Positions 45,838-58,477 of a DNA stretch of 64,000 nucleotides are shown piece by piece (position 1 is the stretch's first letter; each line of letters starts with the position of its first letter). The translations under genes were made by a program, and so were the position numbers. The stretch comes from Grifola frondosa (Eukaryota > Basidiomycota > Agaricomycetes > Polyporales > Grifolaceae), in contig LUGG01000002.1 of NCBI GenBank assembly GCA_001683735.1, positions 2,976,001 through 3,040,000 on the forward strand. Direction: 5' to 3'. The notes under the pieces are model-generated. The model had not been told where the DNA came from and made no database searches. It saw only the letters and a list, made by a program, of their open reading frames with translations.

Positions 45838-48340
45838 GCGAGAAGTGATAATCTAGCCAGTGTATGTCAGCAGTGCTGCTCGAAAGCAGAGGTCCTACGC
45901 ACTTTTGAGTCTGGAGAGAGATGCCTTGCTCAATAGCCTCCACTAGACCCGGTGTCGCCGAATGATTGGGATCCGTTCGTGTGTTGAGATGCGCCAACAT
46001 TTGTTTTTGTGTCAGGGCTGCGGCGCTTCGTCAGAACGGCAAAAGTCATCTGAACATTTACTCACCTGCCTCCCTGCGAGGCTCATACACATTCTCTAGG
46101 TCCTTGTGTTTCCCCATATCGACCACTTTCCGCAGCCACTCATCCTCCTGCTGCTTCCAGTTTGCTAATTTCTCCGTGCTCACGTTTTCCTCCACACTGA
46201 CCAGATGATCAGTTGCCATTGCACCTTCAGCTGCTTGACCGCACGTTCGTGTTTGCTTGATAACGATCGACCTGTGCAATGTACATCAGTAGTATATGTC
46301 AAATTCAGCAATGAAGACCACACTTAAGCTGTGAACGCGGCGGATGTTCATGTCGGAGTGATGATCGTTGATCATGTCGTGGCGGTGACCCGACGTCATT
46401 TCTCGAGTCCGCGAAGCTAAGGCGTTGAGGGTAGCCCAAATCCTCTCAGGAGCTTCACCATCAGTCATCCCCACCCCTGGCAACCAATAGTAAGAGAACT
46501 TGAACCGACATTGCGCGATGTGAGCCGGCAAATGGAATTTGCCAACCGCTGCCAACGTCTGAGGCAAGCGGTAAGACTGTATCGAGGGGAGGTCTATCGC
46601 ACGTTGTGCAATCCAATGTAGGCATGCGGCCAAATGAATTCGGTATTGACAATTGATATCGTAACCGGAAACGTGTAATCGAAGTCCCATCCATGGCTGT
46701 AACGCGGAAAGCATTGCAAAATCAACATTCGCGAATCTGCACCATCGGTTAGATCATAAGTGTGCGAGCATACCGTGGTGCATACCTTTCCCTTTCTGCA
46801 GGTCCACGCCACCACACAGGAAGCACGAACATGTGGCGAGCGCACGACAACCCAACGGTTCCTGATATTCGCCCGCCGTACCGCCCGTAGCCCAACGCCC
46901 CGAACTTGTGGCATGTAGTAGGCTGATAAATTGTTAGCGTTCATGTCTGACGAAACAGAAAATCGCTCACCTCTTTTTGAATCGGCCCAAGCCGCTTTTG
47001 ATACAAGTCGAACTCTCGCTCATTCACGTAGTACGCTGCCCCAAGGGTCAGCGGTAGATCGTTCGGGTCCATGGGTTTCTCGCGTTGATTTTGATGGAAG
47101 TTGCCATCCACGGTATGAAAAAGAGCGTCCAGAAAACTAGATATCAATGTATTAAGCACAATCCATTATAATGGATTAGGTATCGCGCTCACCGTTGCCC
47201 TTCCGGTCTCGTTCGCCAGTGCGGATCCATGTTGATGCCCGGCTGTGGGCATGCTGGACACAACACTGCAGACTGCCCCTTGGCAAATGAATTTGCGGCT
47301 TGTGCCTGCTCGTTTGACCGATCGTAAAAATGTAAATTCACGAGCAGCCGTCAAAAGCTCTCGATAGCGGTCCTGTACACCCGTCACGTCAGCGTGCAAT
47401 CCCCTCACAACCAGATCCACTTACCGGAACACTGTCGGGAGCCACGTTGTCCGTAGTCCGCCGCAGAAAAGTGAAGTAGTCGTGCGCATTCATCTGCGAC
47501 TGCACAGATAGCAAATGGAAGTCGCGGAGCATATTGATCGCGAAAGCCGTCATCGGACGTTCCCAGGATGCAGGAAACAACCCAAATTGGATCAGCTGAA
47601 GGGGGTCTGCTAGTGGCGGACGACCGTCGGACAGACGACAAGCGCAAAAATGCACACACATGGAATGCACGCCATGGGCATGAACTACCGTCATGCGGCG
47701 AGGTTCTGATAACGAATTAGGGCATATGGAACCTTCATGACCCAATCGGATAACGAGACCGAGCTCTCCAAGAGCACGTCGACGCCAAAAACTGCTCGTG
47801 GCATCCCACTCTTCTACTCGGTGGAAAGGGGTGTTGAAATGGTCGGCGATGATGCATTTGCGACACAAGGAGGATGAGTGATAACAGTCGAAGCAACGGT
47901 ACATTGGGTCCTCTGTACCGCATGCAGACTTGCACTTCGCGCACGAGCATGTCCTCTCCGCCGGTTCCAGACGTTGGACCTTGTTCTCGTTGCAAAATCC
48001 CTGCCAAGGCTTGCGTCGCCCAATCTTTGAGAAATTGGGCCATGCGCACGGAAGGTGGCTATGAGTAGAATTAGTAAATCATCAGAGTCGCCACCGTGCT
48101 ACGCACAATTGTATTGTTGACCTAGCATTGCCACTTTGCACCTTCGACGGCTGTGACTCCTTCGCATATGGTGCGGGTAAAGCCCCAGGTTGATCCCCAA
48201 CTCCAACCTTTCGAGCCGCCCAAGGATCAGGGGACACTGACGTCGAGGAAGATGAAGCCGCAGATTGGAATATATTTGATAGCCCAAACAGCCCGCTTTG
48301 CTTCGCCGGACTTTGCTCGCCTTAGGTTTGGACGCCATAG
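45838..48340 (-). pseudogene. KDZ transposase (CxC2 type), N-terminal and catalytic part
   Basis: Read from about 48340 on the minus strand. The CxC2 cysteine cluster (MYRCFDCYHSSSLCRKC, near 47840-47915) is followed by the core: CPACPQPGINM (about 47250), YDINCQY (46641-46663, likely first catalytic Asp), GKFHLPAHIAQCRFKFSYYW, and GMTDGEAPERIWATLN with the conserved Glu, then GHRHDMINDHHSDMN. The domain order matches the CxC2 class of KDZ transposases. The exons are joined by several probable short introns, and some steps change frame, so activity is doubtful. The last exon breaks at IHWLDYHFS, directly at the GCGAG target site, and resumes as LAAIQDD at 42241. Confidence 0.85.
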
Positions 48341-48724
48341 GTCATGTCGTCGAACTGAAGGTAGAAACGAAGTCAAAATCCTTCATGAAAAAGCACGTGA
48401 CCCGCACATTTGCCAGGCAGCCGCATTCCATATCAACACCCGCGTTCACCGACAATCGCTCGTTTTCAATGCGAGGGACGGTACTACGTCCAGCGGGGGC
48501 CAGTATTGGTTACTTTCGCAGATACACGCCAACAACACGGAATACATATTACAAAGCTCAGGCAGCGCCGCTTCTTTCCCCCCTCCCTACATATTCTCCT
48601 GAAATGCGGACGACAGGGTACCTTAATTGTCTTCACCATGGGCCTCCGGCTCCGTATACGAATGCAGGAAGATCCAATACTGCAATCCTGACATCAGTCA
48701 AGAAAGCAATGTATAAAAAGTGAA

Positions 48725-49450
48725 TTATCGTACCGGTAGGTGACGGCGTGCCCAACGATCGATTTCTAAAAGACGCGCTTCGATCGGACGAGCAGGTTCC
48801 TTCGCAGCATCTTCAATCTTCCGGATGAACATCTCCCAACCTTCTACATAATCCTCCCGGTCCTCACAAAAGAATATGTAAATCCTAGCGAGGTCGTGCA
48901 CGATAGCGCGCCCATACTCCGGCACCACGCGCACTACGTCAGGGCTTCCGAGACGCGCGATCCATTGTTCGAACTGTGCTGAGGGGAACAGTTGTTCAGC
49001 GGTGATGGGGAGATTGAACTGCACAACGCGTGAATTCTCTGTTAAAATCCGGACATACGCATCACTCACGCGGTTATCGACCTCCAACGGCAATCCCTCC
49101 ATCTGAATATAACACACTGGGGTGACGGTTAACGCCCAGTGGATGGAAAGGCCACAATCCCGGCGCGGGGACACAACGACATTCGACGTCGCTGGCACGT
49201 TGGGCAATGAGAGTTGTACGTGCACGGAGACTGCATTTGTGCCTTGATCCCGATGCACAGATACTGCTGTGGGAGATGCAGTAGCGGGAGACGGAATAGC
49301 GGGAGACGGAGTAGCTGCATGGGCAAGAGAGTGCGACTGGCGCAGTCTTGAGCGGAATTCAGCCCGACGGCGTGCCATGTACGACGTACGGCTCTCAGGA
49401 GACCGGTGAGTGCTGGCATCGAAAAAGAAACTAGCGGGGAGGTAGAGCAA
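48725..49450 (-). CDS. Unknown protein upstream of the KDZ gene
   Basis: A 241-codon frame. An Arg-rich start (MARRRAEFRSRLRQ from 49376), a Pro/Ser/Ala low-complexity segment, then a compact part with LPITAEQLFPSAQFEQW, YGRAIVHDLARIYIFF and IDRWARRHLPV. A GTACGA donor near the stop may add a small terminal exon. I do not recognise the family. It lies just 5' of the KDZ transposase on the same strand and could belong to that element; there is no further support. Confidence 0.45.
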   Translation of the reverse strand: MLYLPASFFFDASTHRSPESRTSYMARRRAEFRSRLRQSHSLAHAATPSPAIPSPATASPTAVSVHRDQGTNAVSVHVQLSLPNVPATSNVVVSPRRDCGLSIHWALTVTPVCYIQMEGLPLEVDNRVSDAYVRILTENSRVVQFNLPITAEQLFPSAQFEQWIARLGSPDVVRVVPEYGRAIVHDLARIYIFFCEDREDYVEGWEMFIRKIEDAAKEPARPIEARLLEIDRWARRHLPVR

Positions 49451-51175
49451 TCAGTCTTTAAGTCCGAAGTACAAGAGACCCTCGTACCAAGGGAAGACAC
49501 GCAGATCAGATACACCTAAAAAGCCTGAAATGACAAGATTATTCGCATGATTAGGGTGAAAAATGGAGCATGCACCGGAAGAGATCCCGCAATCTAAACC
49601 GGACTGTGAGAGCCGTGGCACTGCATCCAGAGGGTCCAGAGGGCAAATGTTCACCCGAAGAAAGGGTTTCGTGGCCAGGCCGTCATGGGACGCTCAACAG
49701 CAGGTAGTACCTGCCGGAGTATGTCCCGGTCGCTCAACAGACGGTTGTGCATCTGGAGCTCGGTCGCGACGTGCTAGAGAGCGGGGAAGAGACAGCGGCA
49801 GGAAGAGACAGCGGCGGGAAGAGACAGCGGCGGGCAGAGACAGCGGCGGGAGAGACAGCGGCGGGCAGAGACAGCAGCGGGCAGAGACAGCAGCAGGCAG
49901 AGACAGCAGCGGGGAAGAGAGGGCGGGGAAGAGAGCGGCGGGGAAGAGACAGCGGCCGGAGACAGCAGTGGGGAGAGAGGCGTTGGGAGGAGAGGCGTAG
50001 GGGAGCCATCGGGGGGAGAGAGTGTAGTAGGCGGAGAGGTGCCAGCTCGAAGGCTGAACTAAACTCCGACGGCCCGTGCGTGGGAGTTGATGCCGAATTC
50101 GGCACTCAGGTGACTGGGCGCCGAGTTGTGACCACTTTGGCGCTCAGGTGACTGGGCGCTGAGTTGCCACTTTGGCGCGGAGCTTGAACACCTTCTCAGC
50201 ACGGGCCATCCAGGCCTCATTCCTCTGACTTCCGCCTCTGCCTTCTTCCTCATTCCCCTTCCCCAATCTGGCTCTCTCCTCACCGCTTTTTGCTCGCTGC
50301 TGCTGTTCGCGTTCTCCATTCTGCGCGTGCCCGCCCCGACGTCACGTTATCGACTGCCTTCCCATTCCTTCCCCTCTTGCTTCTCACTACTTTCTGCTTG
50401 CTGCTCGCTGTTCGCCTCGATTCTTCGCGCGCACGCCCCGGCGTCAACATACTTGGTAAGTTTCCATTCACGTCGCGCCTACGTTGACTGATACGCGTGG
50501 TCAACAGCACGACTTCTTCTTTCACAGGTCTTCGACGCGGCGCGTGAAGGGCTGGTCCATACCAACCCTCCACTGCCTATACACCTTGGGCCCAGTAGAC
50601 ACCGTCTGCTGTGTGCCTGGTCGTTGTCGCTGTACATTGTACGTCCCATCCGCGTTCGTGGTGCCGATTCTTGCCTCCCTCAGCTTCGTGGTCTCTGGTG
50701 GTTCCCCCTCCCCCTCGCCTCCCCTGTGTATCCTCGGTTCCCTCCCATCTCAAGGCTCCGTAGGCGTGCGCGTTGATTCGGCTTGTTCCTTCAGGTATGA
50801 TTCAATTCTTCTTTCTAGGAGTTTCTGTGCGCTAATCGTGTGTGCTTGGTGATCGGTTTCGATTGTAGCTACATCACTTGTTGTAGTAGTGTTGGTCATC
50901 CAATATACCTTTTTTGTTCTGTGTAGGTCTTAGAACGTAGTACATGTGTTTCTTCGAGCGCTGACAATAAGAAAAGAATCATGTGCGCCATCTTCAGGAG
51001 ATTTCTCCTGAGCCAAGGCCTCGTCCCACCAATGAACCCTCGATCGTGAGGGTCCATGATGTAGCATTGAAGCGCACCCACAAATTGCGTGCGTTTCTTT
51101 GTCGTTTCTTTTTTGCGAACGATCTTCAATTTTCAAATTTCGAATTAGGTTCCGGGCAAAAGGTCCACGCTTTCG
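49451..51175. other. Repeat-bearing interval before the next gene
   Basis: Holds the G-rich minisatellite, a short two-copy repeat of GGCGCTCAGGTGACTGGGCG type (50100-50165), and a pyrimidine-rich stretch with two related TTTTTGCTCGCTGCTGCTG-like parts (50280-50440). No gene supported. Confidence 0.45.
49781..49990. repeat. 15-bp G-rich minisatellite
   Basis: About a dozen imperfect copies of AGAGACAGCGGCGGG-like units. Open frames across it on both strands are products of the repeat. Confidence 0.85.
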
Positions 51176-53188
51176 ATGCACTTGTGGCGCCGAGAGTCTC
51201 AGCGATACGTGTCTGTGGACCAGCCCAATATGACGTGGGTGCCGAAGTTCCCTCTCGCTCGCCATGGTCTCCTAGAGATCATGCATGACGGCCGCTTCGG
51301 CCTCCATGAATACTCTCGCTGGCCACAATATTATTCTCAAAACATCATTCACTGCGCTTGCATCCCCAGCACTGCTTCCCCTGAGTTCGCGCCGGCCGTT
51401 CTCTTCCGACACATTCGCGAAGAGGATTTCGAACGCGATAAGGAATGCGGGATCCAGGGCGTTGGATTCCTGCGGCCGCAGCTTATGTCCGAGCTGTTTC
51501 AAGGAGCCGAGCAAATCATCCAACGCTGGGACCGTTCAGCCATGAACCACAAGGCACGCCGTGCGCCTGGAGACAGGATGAAGCTGGCGCTTCACAACTC
51601 GATGGATCGTCTGCGTCGGCTGCCTTCTGGATGGGAGACCGTACTTGTGATAGCTGCTCACGTCCAGCGGCTCTCCCTCGAGCTAGCAGGTTTCATTACC
51701 TGGAACGAAGTTGTTGCTGCGCGGTGGGAAGATCCGTCGTTCGCCACGCGCGATGTGCTCCCCGTCCTCGGCGCGTTCACGAACTCTCCCACCAGGCCAT
51801 GATGTTCCACCGCGTCGGCTTACCTGTGTGGCTGATCCAGCAGCACACGCTCGCTCGTCATCTACGACATCGTGGAACCAGTCGGCCTGCCATTCGACAT
51901 GGACAATAACCCTACCCGTCCGTCATTGGTCAACATTTTCGACAACGGCCAAGGCATTGTGGCAGCGCCGGGCTACTGGACCGAGCTTATCCAGCATGCC
52001 TTGATGAAGAACATCGGCGACCGTCGTCTTGGATCTCTCCTCCCCCCTGCTCGTGAACAAGTCGTCAAGCGTCAGAAGCTCGACGAAGGCGCTGCTCAGC
52101 GGCGCTCCAAGTCAACTCATCGAGGCCCGAGGCGATCCACGCAGGAAGGCCGCTGCCGCAGGCAAGGAGAATGCAGCGATGAGTCCGCTTCGGGCGAGCC
52201 CATCAGTCCGCCGCCTACCGTCGTCACCAATCTCACCCATCCGGCCGTGATGCATTATCCTCCCTTCCCCTCGTCGGCATGTCTTCGCCGTGGATGCGTG
52301 CATTGCAGAGCATCTCTCCTGTCCCCCCTTCGGAGGACGCACATAGGTTTTTCTATCCGCCTCCTTTTCTCTTGTCCTCCATGCCGGGGGTTAACCCAGC
52401 TGACGAGGACGAGGTGCTGAAGATCACGCGGTACATCCACAGTTTGGCACGCATTCGCTCGTTCTGTCGCTCCCGCATAATGGAGCCCACCCTTTCTGGC
52501 GACCCCCTCACGCTCACGCAATGGCGTGATGCCCTTTGGGGCAATATCTGTACGATCCGCATGCCGTCCCCCCTCTAAAGGTCTCTCCGGCCGTTGAGAG
52601 GCGCCACAACTCGAAGGTGGAGCTCGCCGACTTTTTGGGAAAGTTGGCCGCATCCCGACCTACTTCTCTGACGATGAGCCCATTGTCAGTGGCATCACGG
52701 TCTCGACAACGGTGGCTCGCGATGACCGCCGCCTTCGTGGGCTACTCCTCTGGGAGTGCCACGAAATCAACTTCAGGGGAGAGTTGTTGGCTGTGGATGA
52801 GGTGCTCCTCGGATCCGCTACGTGGTCGCCGTTGGCTAGGTGGGCTCGGGAGAAGGAGGTTGCGAAGGTCTGGACGGCAGCTGGGGGTACAGCGGTGAGC
52901 GTGGTGCCATTGGACTTCGAGACGGCGCGAGAGAGCTATCGATGGCGTGTACCGTCCCCAGGCAGCACGCGCAGCAGGGATACCGTCGTCGCATTCGTCT
53001 CGGTCCTTGCGTCCTGGCCATCGCTCCCGCGTGAGCTTGCTGTGCAGCCTGCTTGGCTTCAGACATGTTCGAGCGAGGAGCTTGCCACGCGCTCAGGACA
53101 ATGCAGTATTGTTTTACACGCAGTCCTTCGGAAGAGTGTTCCATCGTTTGCCGACGCCGCCCGTGTTCATGAACTTGGATTAGTGTAG
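51176..53188 (+). pseudogene. Large agaricomycete gene of unknown function, frame-broken
   Basis: Successive plus-strand frames form one protein-like chain: FGLHEYSRWPQYYSQNIIHC, AAHVQRLSLELAGFITW, LPVLGAFTNSPT, a one-base shift at about 51795, MMFHRVGLPVWLIQQHT, then PGYWTELIQHALMKN, a basic polar segment, VNPADEDEVLKITRYIH, a shift near 52560, VERRHNSKVELADFLGKL, another near 52670, and GLLLWECHEINFRGELLAVD to the stop at 53188. The order matches a protein family repeated across agaricomycete genomes, which I know only as uncharacterised. Three or more one-base breaks. The first exon and start are not resolved. Confidence 0.55.
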
Positions 53189-53651
53189 TGCGGACGTCAT
53201 AGTTTTTGTTTGCTATGCTCATTGTATGCCTTGCTGTTAGCGTATGCTGCTCTCATTTCGTCTTTGCTTTCGCGCTGCCTGTGGATCGACGCTTCGCTCC
53301 TCAGGCACTTCCATTTGGTCCTTCGTCGTGATCTGCTGGATCTGGACTTTTCGGGCGCTCTTGCTTGCGCTTTCCTGGGTGGATCGAGTTTTTCTTGCGG
53401 CTGGATGTATTATTCTGCAGTTATCGGAATTGATCGTTGTTTCTTTCTTTCACCGTCTCCTCGGAGACCGTCGGGCTTGTTTTGAGATTGGCTACCGGGT
53501 AAGGCGGATTTCCGGCACTGAACAATGCCTTCCAGGATCTCTTGCTCTCTGGCACAGTAGCTTTCTGCGGCGGGAACCTTTGGTGAGACATTGTCCCTGC
53601 GTTGAACTCATGTACTGATGATTACGCCGTAGAAAAGATGGGGAAGACAAA
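53189..53651. other. Intergenic
   Basis: No supported gene; likely promoter of the next one. Confidence 0.4.
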
Positions 53652-55599
53652 ATGGCCCCTGAAGAACTGGCCTTCTTGCTGGAGGCTCGCAATTCACAGG
53701 AGGTAATTGACTTACTCAACGGGGGAGAGACTGGTAGCCAGCGAGCGGCTGCGACTTGCATCACTCAGCGATACCGCGACCACTTTGGCGACACTCCCTT
53801 TCAGGCTGAGAGCGCCGAAGAATTCACGGTACGATTGGCAGGTGCGAAGCGCAAGAATCGGTCACGAATGGTTCGTCTTGAGGAGGAGTCCGTTGAAGAA
53901 GCAGAGGCTCGTCTGGAGGGTATTGCCAAGGTACGAGGTGCCTGGCATTGAACGATCAATACTAATGCCTTACTTAGCGCATCTACAACTGGGTGAAGAA
54001 TGCCAGCGAGAAGCGCAAGCGCACGAAGGCTACTGTGGTGCCGCCTGTGCCAATGGCCAGTACGCCAGCCCGCAAGCCCAGCGCGCTGGACATCTACAAG
54101 AAACAGCATCCGGATCGCCCTCAAGCTGAAGTCAGCACGGGAACCGACGGACGCGCTAGAGCCAACATTGGTAAATGGGCCTCCGAAGCCAAAGCCCGAT
54201 TCGACCAGCTGAGCCCGAGGAGAAAGCTGCCTTCGCGCAGGAAGCGGAGACTCAAGGGAAGGCACTCGAAGCTGAACTCGCAGCTCTTGGCCCTGAAGGC
54301 ATTCGCGCGCGGTAAGTCAATTAGATTTCTGTGCGGGATAATTCTTACGGCATGCACAGGAAAGCTTCCTCGATGCCAGACTGGTTGGAAGCTTGTGCAC
54401 GAGGATGGTATGATCAAACTGGTTGGGTAGGGTTCTACATCGCGGGCGCGTTGATGCCAATGGGAATCTACAAGCATATGCGTGAGTCCGTTTAAACTCG
54501 TTACTGGTTGATTCGGCTGACATCACATGTAGAACAAGCATTGGCAAGGATGCAGCGGGCTGTGACTTCGAAACGCGGCTGTGCGCTCTTGCAGGTTGGC
54601 CTTCCGACCGTATTCGCGGCAAATTCACAGAGTTTTTATCCGACTTATTCAAACGTGAGTATCAGTCGTGTTCAATCGGGCATTCTCCTCAATTATCCTA
54701 TACTACAGCACCGCCGCCTTCGCCGCCTCGCACACACGAGCGTCGTGCTCCACCTTGCCCGAGCAAGGTGACGAGCTCTCTGGCGCATTGGCTGCGTCCC
54801 AGCCATCGCCTTCTCCCCCACGAGACACCTCGCCGGAGCTCTACCAACCGGAATCACCCCAACTATCCGTCCCATCGCCTGCTCGCACGCGTGAGAACTC
54901 ACAGGAGGTTTCCGACCAGCATCTCCTCAACCATCCGTCCCATCGCCTACTTGTGTGCGACAGATCCCGCAGGATGTTTCTCAACCGGCATCCCCTCAAC
55001 CTTCGTTATCACAGGCAGTCGTGGCGGAGATCGTGCACAAGGGTGCGTATTCCTCGTGATCGATCATTCAGGATTAGCTAACACATGAACTTTGACTCAC
55101 AGCGATCCAAGGTAAGCTTGCAATAATGTTGATGAGGCAATCGTACTAACGAGCGCAATGTAGAAACCTTGACTGACGGAAACCAGCCGACGCGCAAGAA
55201 GTCGAGGAAGTCCAAGTCAAAGAAATCCAAATCAAAGAAATCAAAGTCTGTTGATAACGGTACGTAGTTGACCACATTCTTCATACATTCTCATCTACAA
55301 CATAATATTACAGACCCCGCTTCAGCCGCCAAATCTTCTGGCACCGCGCGTGTTGCAAAGCCAGTACGAACGGTCCAGCCTGTGGACACTTCATTGATTA
55401 TTCGAGCTCCACGGGAGCGGAAACCTTCAGGTCGCCTTCTTGGCGAAGATCCGTAAGTGAAATATTCTGTCAATCAACAGACTAGAAAAGAACTCACTTA
55501 CGGTGCAGGGTGCAGACTACTGTCGCTCTGCAAAAGCGGAAGGCGGCGCAGAGCCTCGAGTCGCTTGAACCGAAGTCGACGAAGCGTCGCCGCGGGTGA
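53652..55599 (+). pseudogene. Multi-exon gene of unknown function, basic disordered C-terminus
   Basis: Exon 1 (53652-53930, 93 codons, MAPEELAFLLEARNSQEV) splices by a 47-nt intron into RIYNWVKNASEKRKR. Next come a segment with ALDIYKKQHPD and GKWASEAKARFDQL, a one-base shift near 54215, EEKAAFAQEAETQGKAL, an intron, GWYDQTGWVGFYIAGALMP, an intron, and KDAAGCDFETRLCALAGW. A Pro-rich stretch is followed by a Lys/Ser tail (KKSRKSKSKKS) and small terminal exons ending at 55599 (STKRRRG). The chain RIYNW..DQTGW..G recalls a family spread in basidiomycetes without known function. The basic tail suggests a nuclear or DNA-bound protein (inference). One clear frame break. Confidence 0.55.
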
Positions 55600-56040
55600 A
55601 CTTCACGCAGCTACCTTCCACTAAATTCCGTAGCTACGTTATCGTATTCTTGTCGTAGTTACTTGGTTCCCGACTGTGACAAGAGTGATACAGCTCGACA
55701 GGCAGCCGGTGTCCGTGGGATAAGATCTGCTGTCCCGGGCGTTGGTGGATAAATGAGTGATCTTGATATTTCCGGTATGTTTTGAAATTAATCTTGAGGG
55801 ATCGATCTTCACGGGCACTTAGAAACACGGCAGGGAAGTTTCGTCGTTCCGTGCCCTGAAAGTGTGGTCGAGCTGAGCGTTATCGCGTATTTGCTTCCTC
55901 CAACGCATCGGCCGATGCGCTCTTCCGCCTTCTGGAGAAATTTGACATGGCGCGATCCAGGCTGCGTATGTTATAATCTATCTGACTTCGTGTGTTTCTC
56001 TTCTCGTGCACGTCCATCTCTCACTATTCTCACATTTCCC

Positions 56041-58477
56041 ATGCCTTCTAAATACTCTAACGCTCTCAGGACTCTCTGCGAGGAGGGTTCGAAAGAATAT
56101 CGCCCTAAAGACAGCCCGAAAGTTTGCCCTACTTGCGGCAACGGCGGAAGATCATCTGTAAGTTGGCGTTCGCCAGCGAGCATGCGGGCGAATGGTTCTT
56201 TAAGGTATGTTTCTACTTACTTAGACGCACTGCGGGGCTCATTTGCTGTCCATCAGTGCACGTACAAAAATTTCGAGAAGAACAAGTACTGCGATTGGTT
56301 CTCCTGGACCGGGGCAGCTCCCTCTCCATCGAAGATTGCCGCATTCAGGCACTCATTGCCGATGAAGAACGTATTCGCCTGGAGGCCGATGCGAATCGTC
56401 TGGGAGCGACGGCGGAACGCGCCCGGGTTGCTGAAGAGAAGGCGGGTGCGCGCGAGGAGGTGGCTAAGGTGCGGCACGAGAGGGCGGTGGTGACGGCGCG
56501 AGCGGCACAAGAACGAGCAGACCGTGCTTTGGCGACGAAACTGCAAAGTGATTTGGATAACGAGGTAAGCAGAGATCAATATGCGGTAATTCCACACTAA
56601 CCTAGTGAATCTTAGGGATGTTTGGGGAAGCGTCGCGCTTCGATGGACCTCACAGAGGGCATCCCTGAGAAAAAAAGGCTGGTTGAAGAGGGTGCTAGCC
56701 CCCAGGTAAGTGATAACCTACCCTCAAATGAACTCCTGCTGACTGCTACTGCATAGACGACAGGTTCGTCGAGCGGTGTGACTCCATCCGGGCTTGGATG
56801 GTCCAGCTCGCAGGTGAGCCTCATCCCTTGCGTTACGTGTTACAGAACTAATCATACATTGATCAAGCCCACGGCTTCTACTCCTGCACGTCAGCTACGA
56901 GCCCTACCGACTCCTTGAAGGGTAAAGGCAAAGGCAAGGCTTGTCGTCTCGCAAGACACCCGCCATCAATGCCATCGTCCGCGTGCCCACTATGACTCGA
57001 ATTCCTAAGCCGGTGACGTTCCCCCTCCTCAGCCAGACGTTTAACGAGAGGGTCGCGACCTCGGGTACGCGCCATCTGCTGGTGATCACTCTTCTGGATC
57101 GGCGTCTCTCCCGCGCAGTTTTTTCGTCCCTTCCACGCCCTCGGATGGACCATCTCCTCCTATCAAGGCGGCTCGCATCGTACGCATCACGACTGGCACT
57201 AGGCCGGTCACCCAGCCTCTCACCCAGAAGTCCAACGACGTGTTTGGCCCTTCCACCCCTGGATGGACCGTCTTCTCCTACCAAGGCAGCTCGCATCGTA
57301 CGCATAACGACTGGCACTAAACCGGTCACTCAGCCCCTCTTCACTCAGAAGTCCAGCGAGAAGACGGCGACTGGGGCATCGGCTGGCAGCGCTCCTCCTA
57401 CTCCGCGTCTCGCTCTAAGAGCACGTTTTTTGTCCCTTCCACGCCCTCGGATGGACCATCTTCTCCAGCAAGAGAGCTCGCATCGTACGCACTCGACCTC
57501 TCGCGCCTCCCAATCCCATTACACGGACGCCAGTCACGCCAAAGGCGTCCGTCGTTCATACCACGGCCCAAGCTATGCCCGCTCTCCCTCTCCCGCTCGT
57601 AGCGTCATCTCTATCTCTTCCGATTCGGATGCTGAGCCGACGTTGGATATTGGCGCGGGGTCGATGCAGCAATCTCGGACACCTTTCCCACTCAAAAAGT
57701 GTGGATGACGGCGGCACGCAAGGTGTATACCTCCCTCGCATGCGAATTCTGAAGCAACAGACATCGAAGGAACAGCCCTTCAAGCGGGAACGACAGCGGC
57801 AAGGAGAATCGCCACCCCCCGCTGCTCGCAGCGGAGGAGGCGATCGGGCCCGATGACAACGATGCATTACCCCGTTCATCGCAGGTCAACTCCAGCCCGG
57901 AGTTGGTGGCTGGTCTTCGAACTGACAAGGACCCCTTCGCCTCCCTCTTTACAGAAGAGATGTCGGGTGGGCATGCTTCGGACCTCTACACTTCCGACGA
58001 GGATCCCCTCGACAAGTTGACATGGGATGAGTCGGACGAGGAGTTTGAGCCGGAAAGGGGCGGCATGAGTCCTCATCTTCTGAGCCGGAATGGGCGGTGT
58101 CGACGGAGCAGGACTGGTTCGCGCTCGAAATTTACGTGTGGAACCAGGTATGTCCGTTGCTAATTCTCTCGAGCGCGAACTCACATTCACGTTAGTCGGG
58201 CAAGCGACCACGGCCGTTCTATATCACTGTCCCTCGTGAAGGGAAAATCAGCATCGCGCGACTTCCAATCGTTTTAAAGTGCTTTACCGATGCTAATGTT
58301 GTGCATTTCCAGCGTTGGAACCCGGTGATGCGGATATGGGAGGCGAATAAACTTACGGACGCTTTCTGGGTCCACTGCGAGCTGCGGCGAACACTCATCC
58401 TACGTTTTCCTGGGGTGGATCCGTGCACCGGGATGGAGGACTTCCTTCACAAGTTGGACAGGGAGTCCATGTTGTAG
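56041..58477 (+). pseudogene. GRF-like zinc-finger, coiled-coil protein, frame-broken
   Basis: From the ATG at 56041: VCPTCGNGGR, a one-base shift near 56147, EHAGEWFFK, an intron, then CTYKNFEKNKYCDWFSW. The CxxC..(H)..C..C spacing with the end YCDWFSW fits a GRF-type zinc finger, found in proteins that touch single-stranded DNA or RNA. After a second shift near 56315 comes a coiled coil (IADEERIRLEADANRL.. to about 56560). Three short exons join by GT..AG introns (to 56925), followed by a long Ser/Pro region with about three 125-bp internal repeats (57110-57480), a Ser/Asp-rich part, and a last exon from 58197 (RPRPFYITVPREGKISI) to 58477. That ending looks like a separate folded part. Probably transposon-linked or lineage-specific; at least three frame breaks. 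Confidence 0.55.
57110..57490 (+). repeat. Internal tandem repeats, about 125 bp, three copies
   Basis: Copies share TCCCTTCCACGCCCTCGGAT (or a near variant) and GCTCGCATCGTACGCA, with later divergence. Confidence 0.7.

Noticed and set aside
49781..49990. A CRISPR array
   Set aside because: Units are 15 bp, directly adjacent and without unique spacers; the context is a eukaryotic genome.
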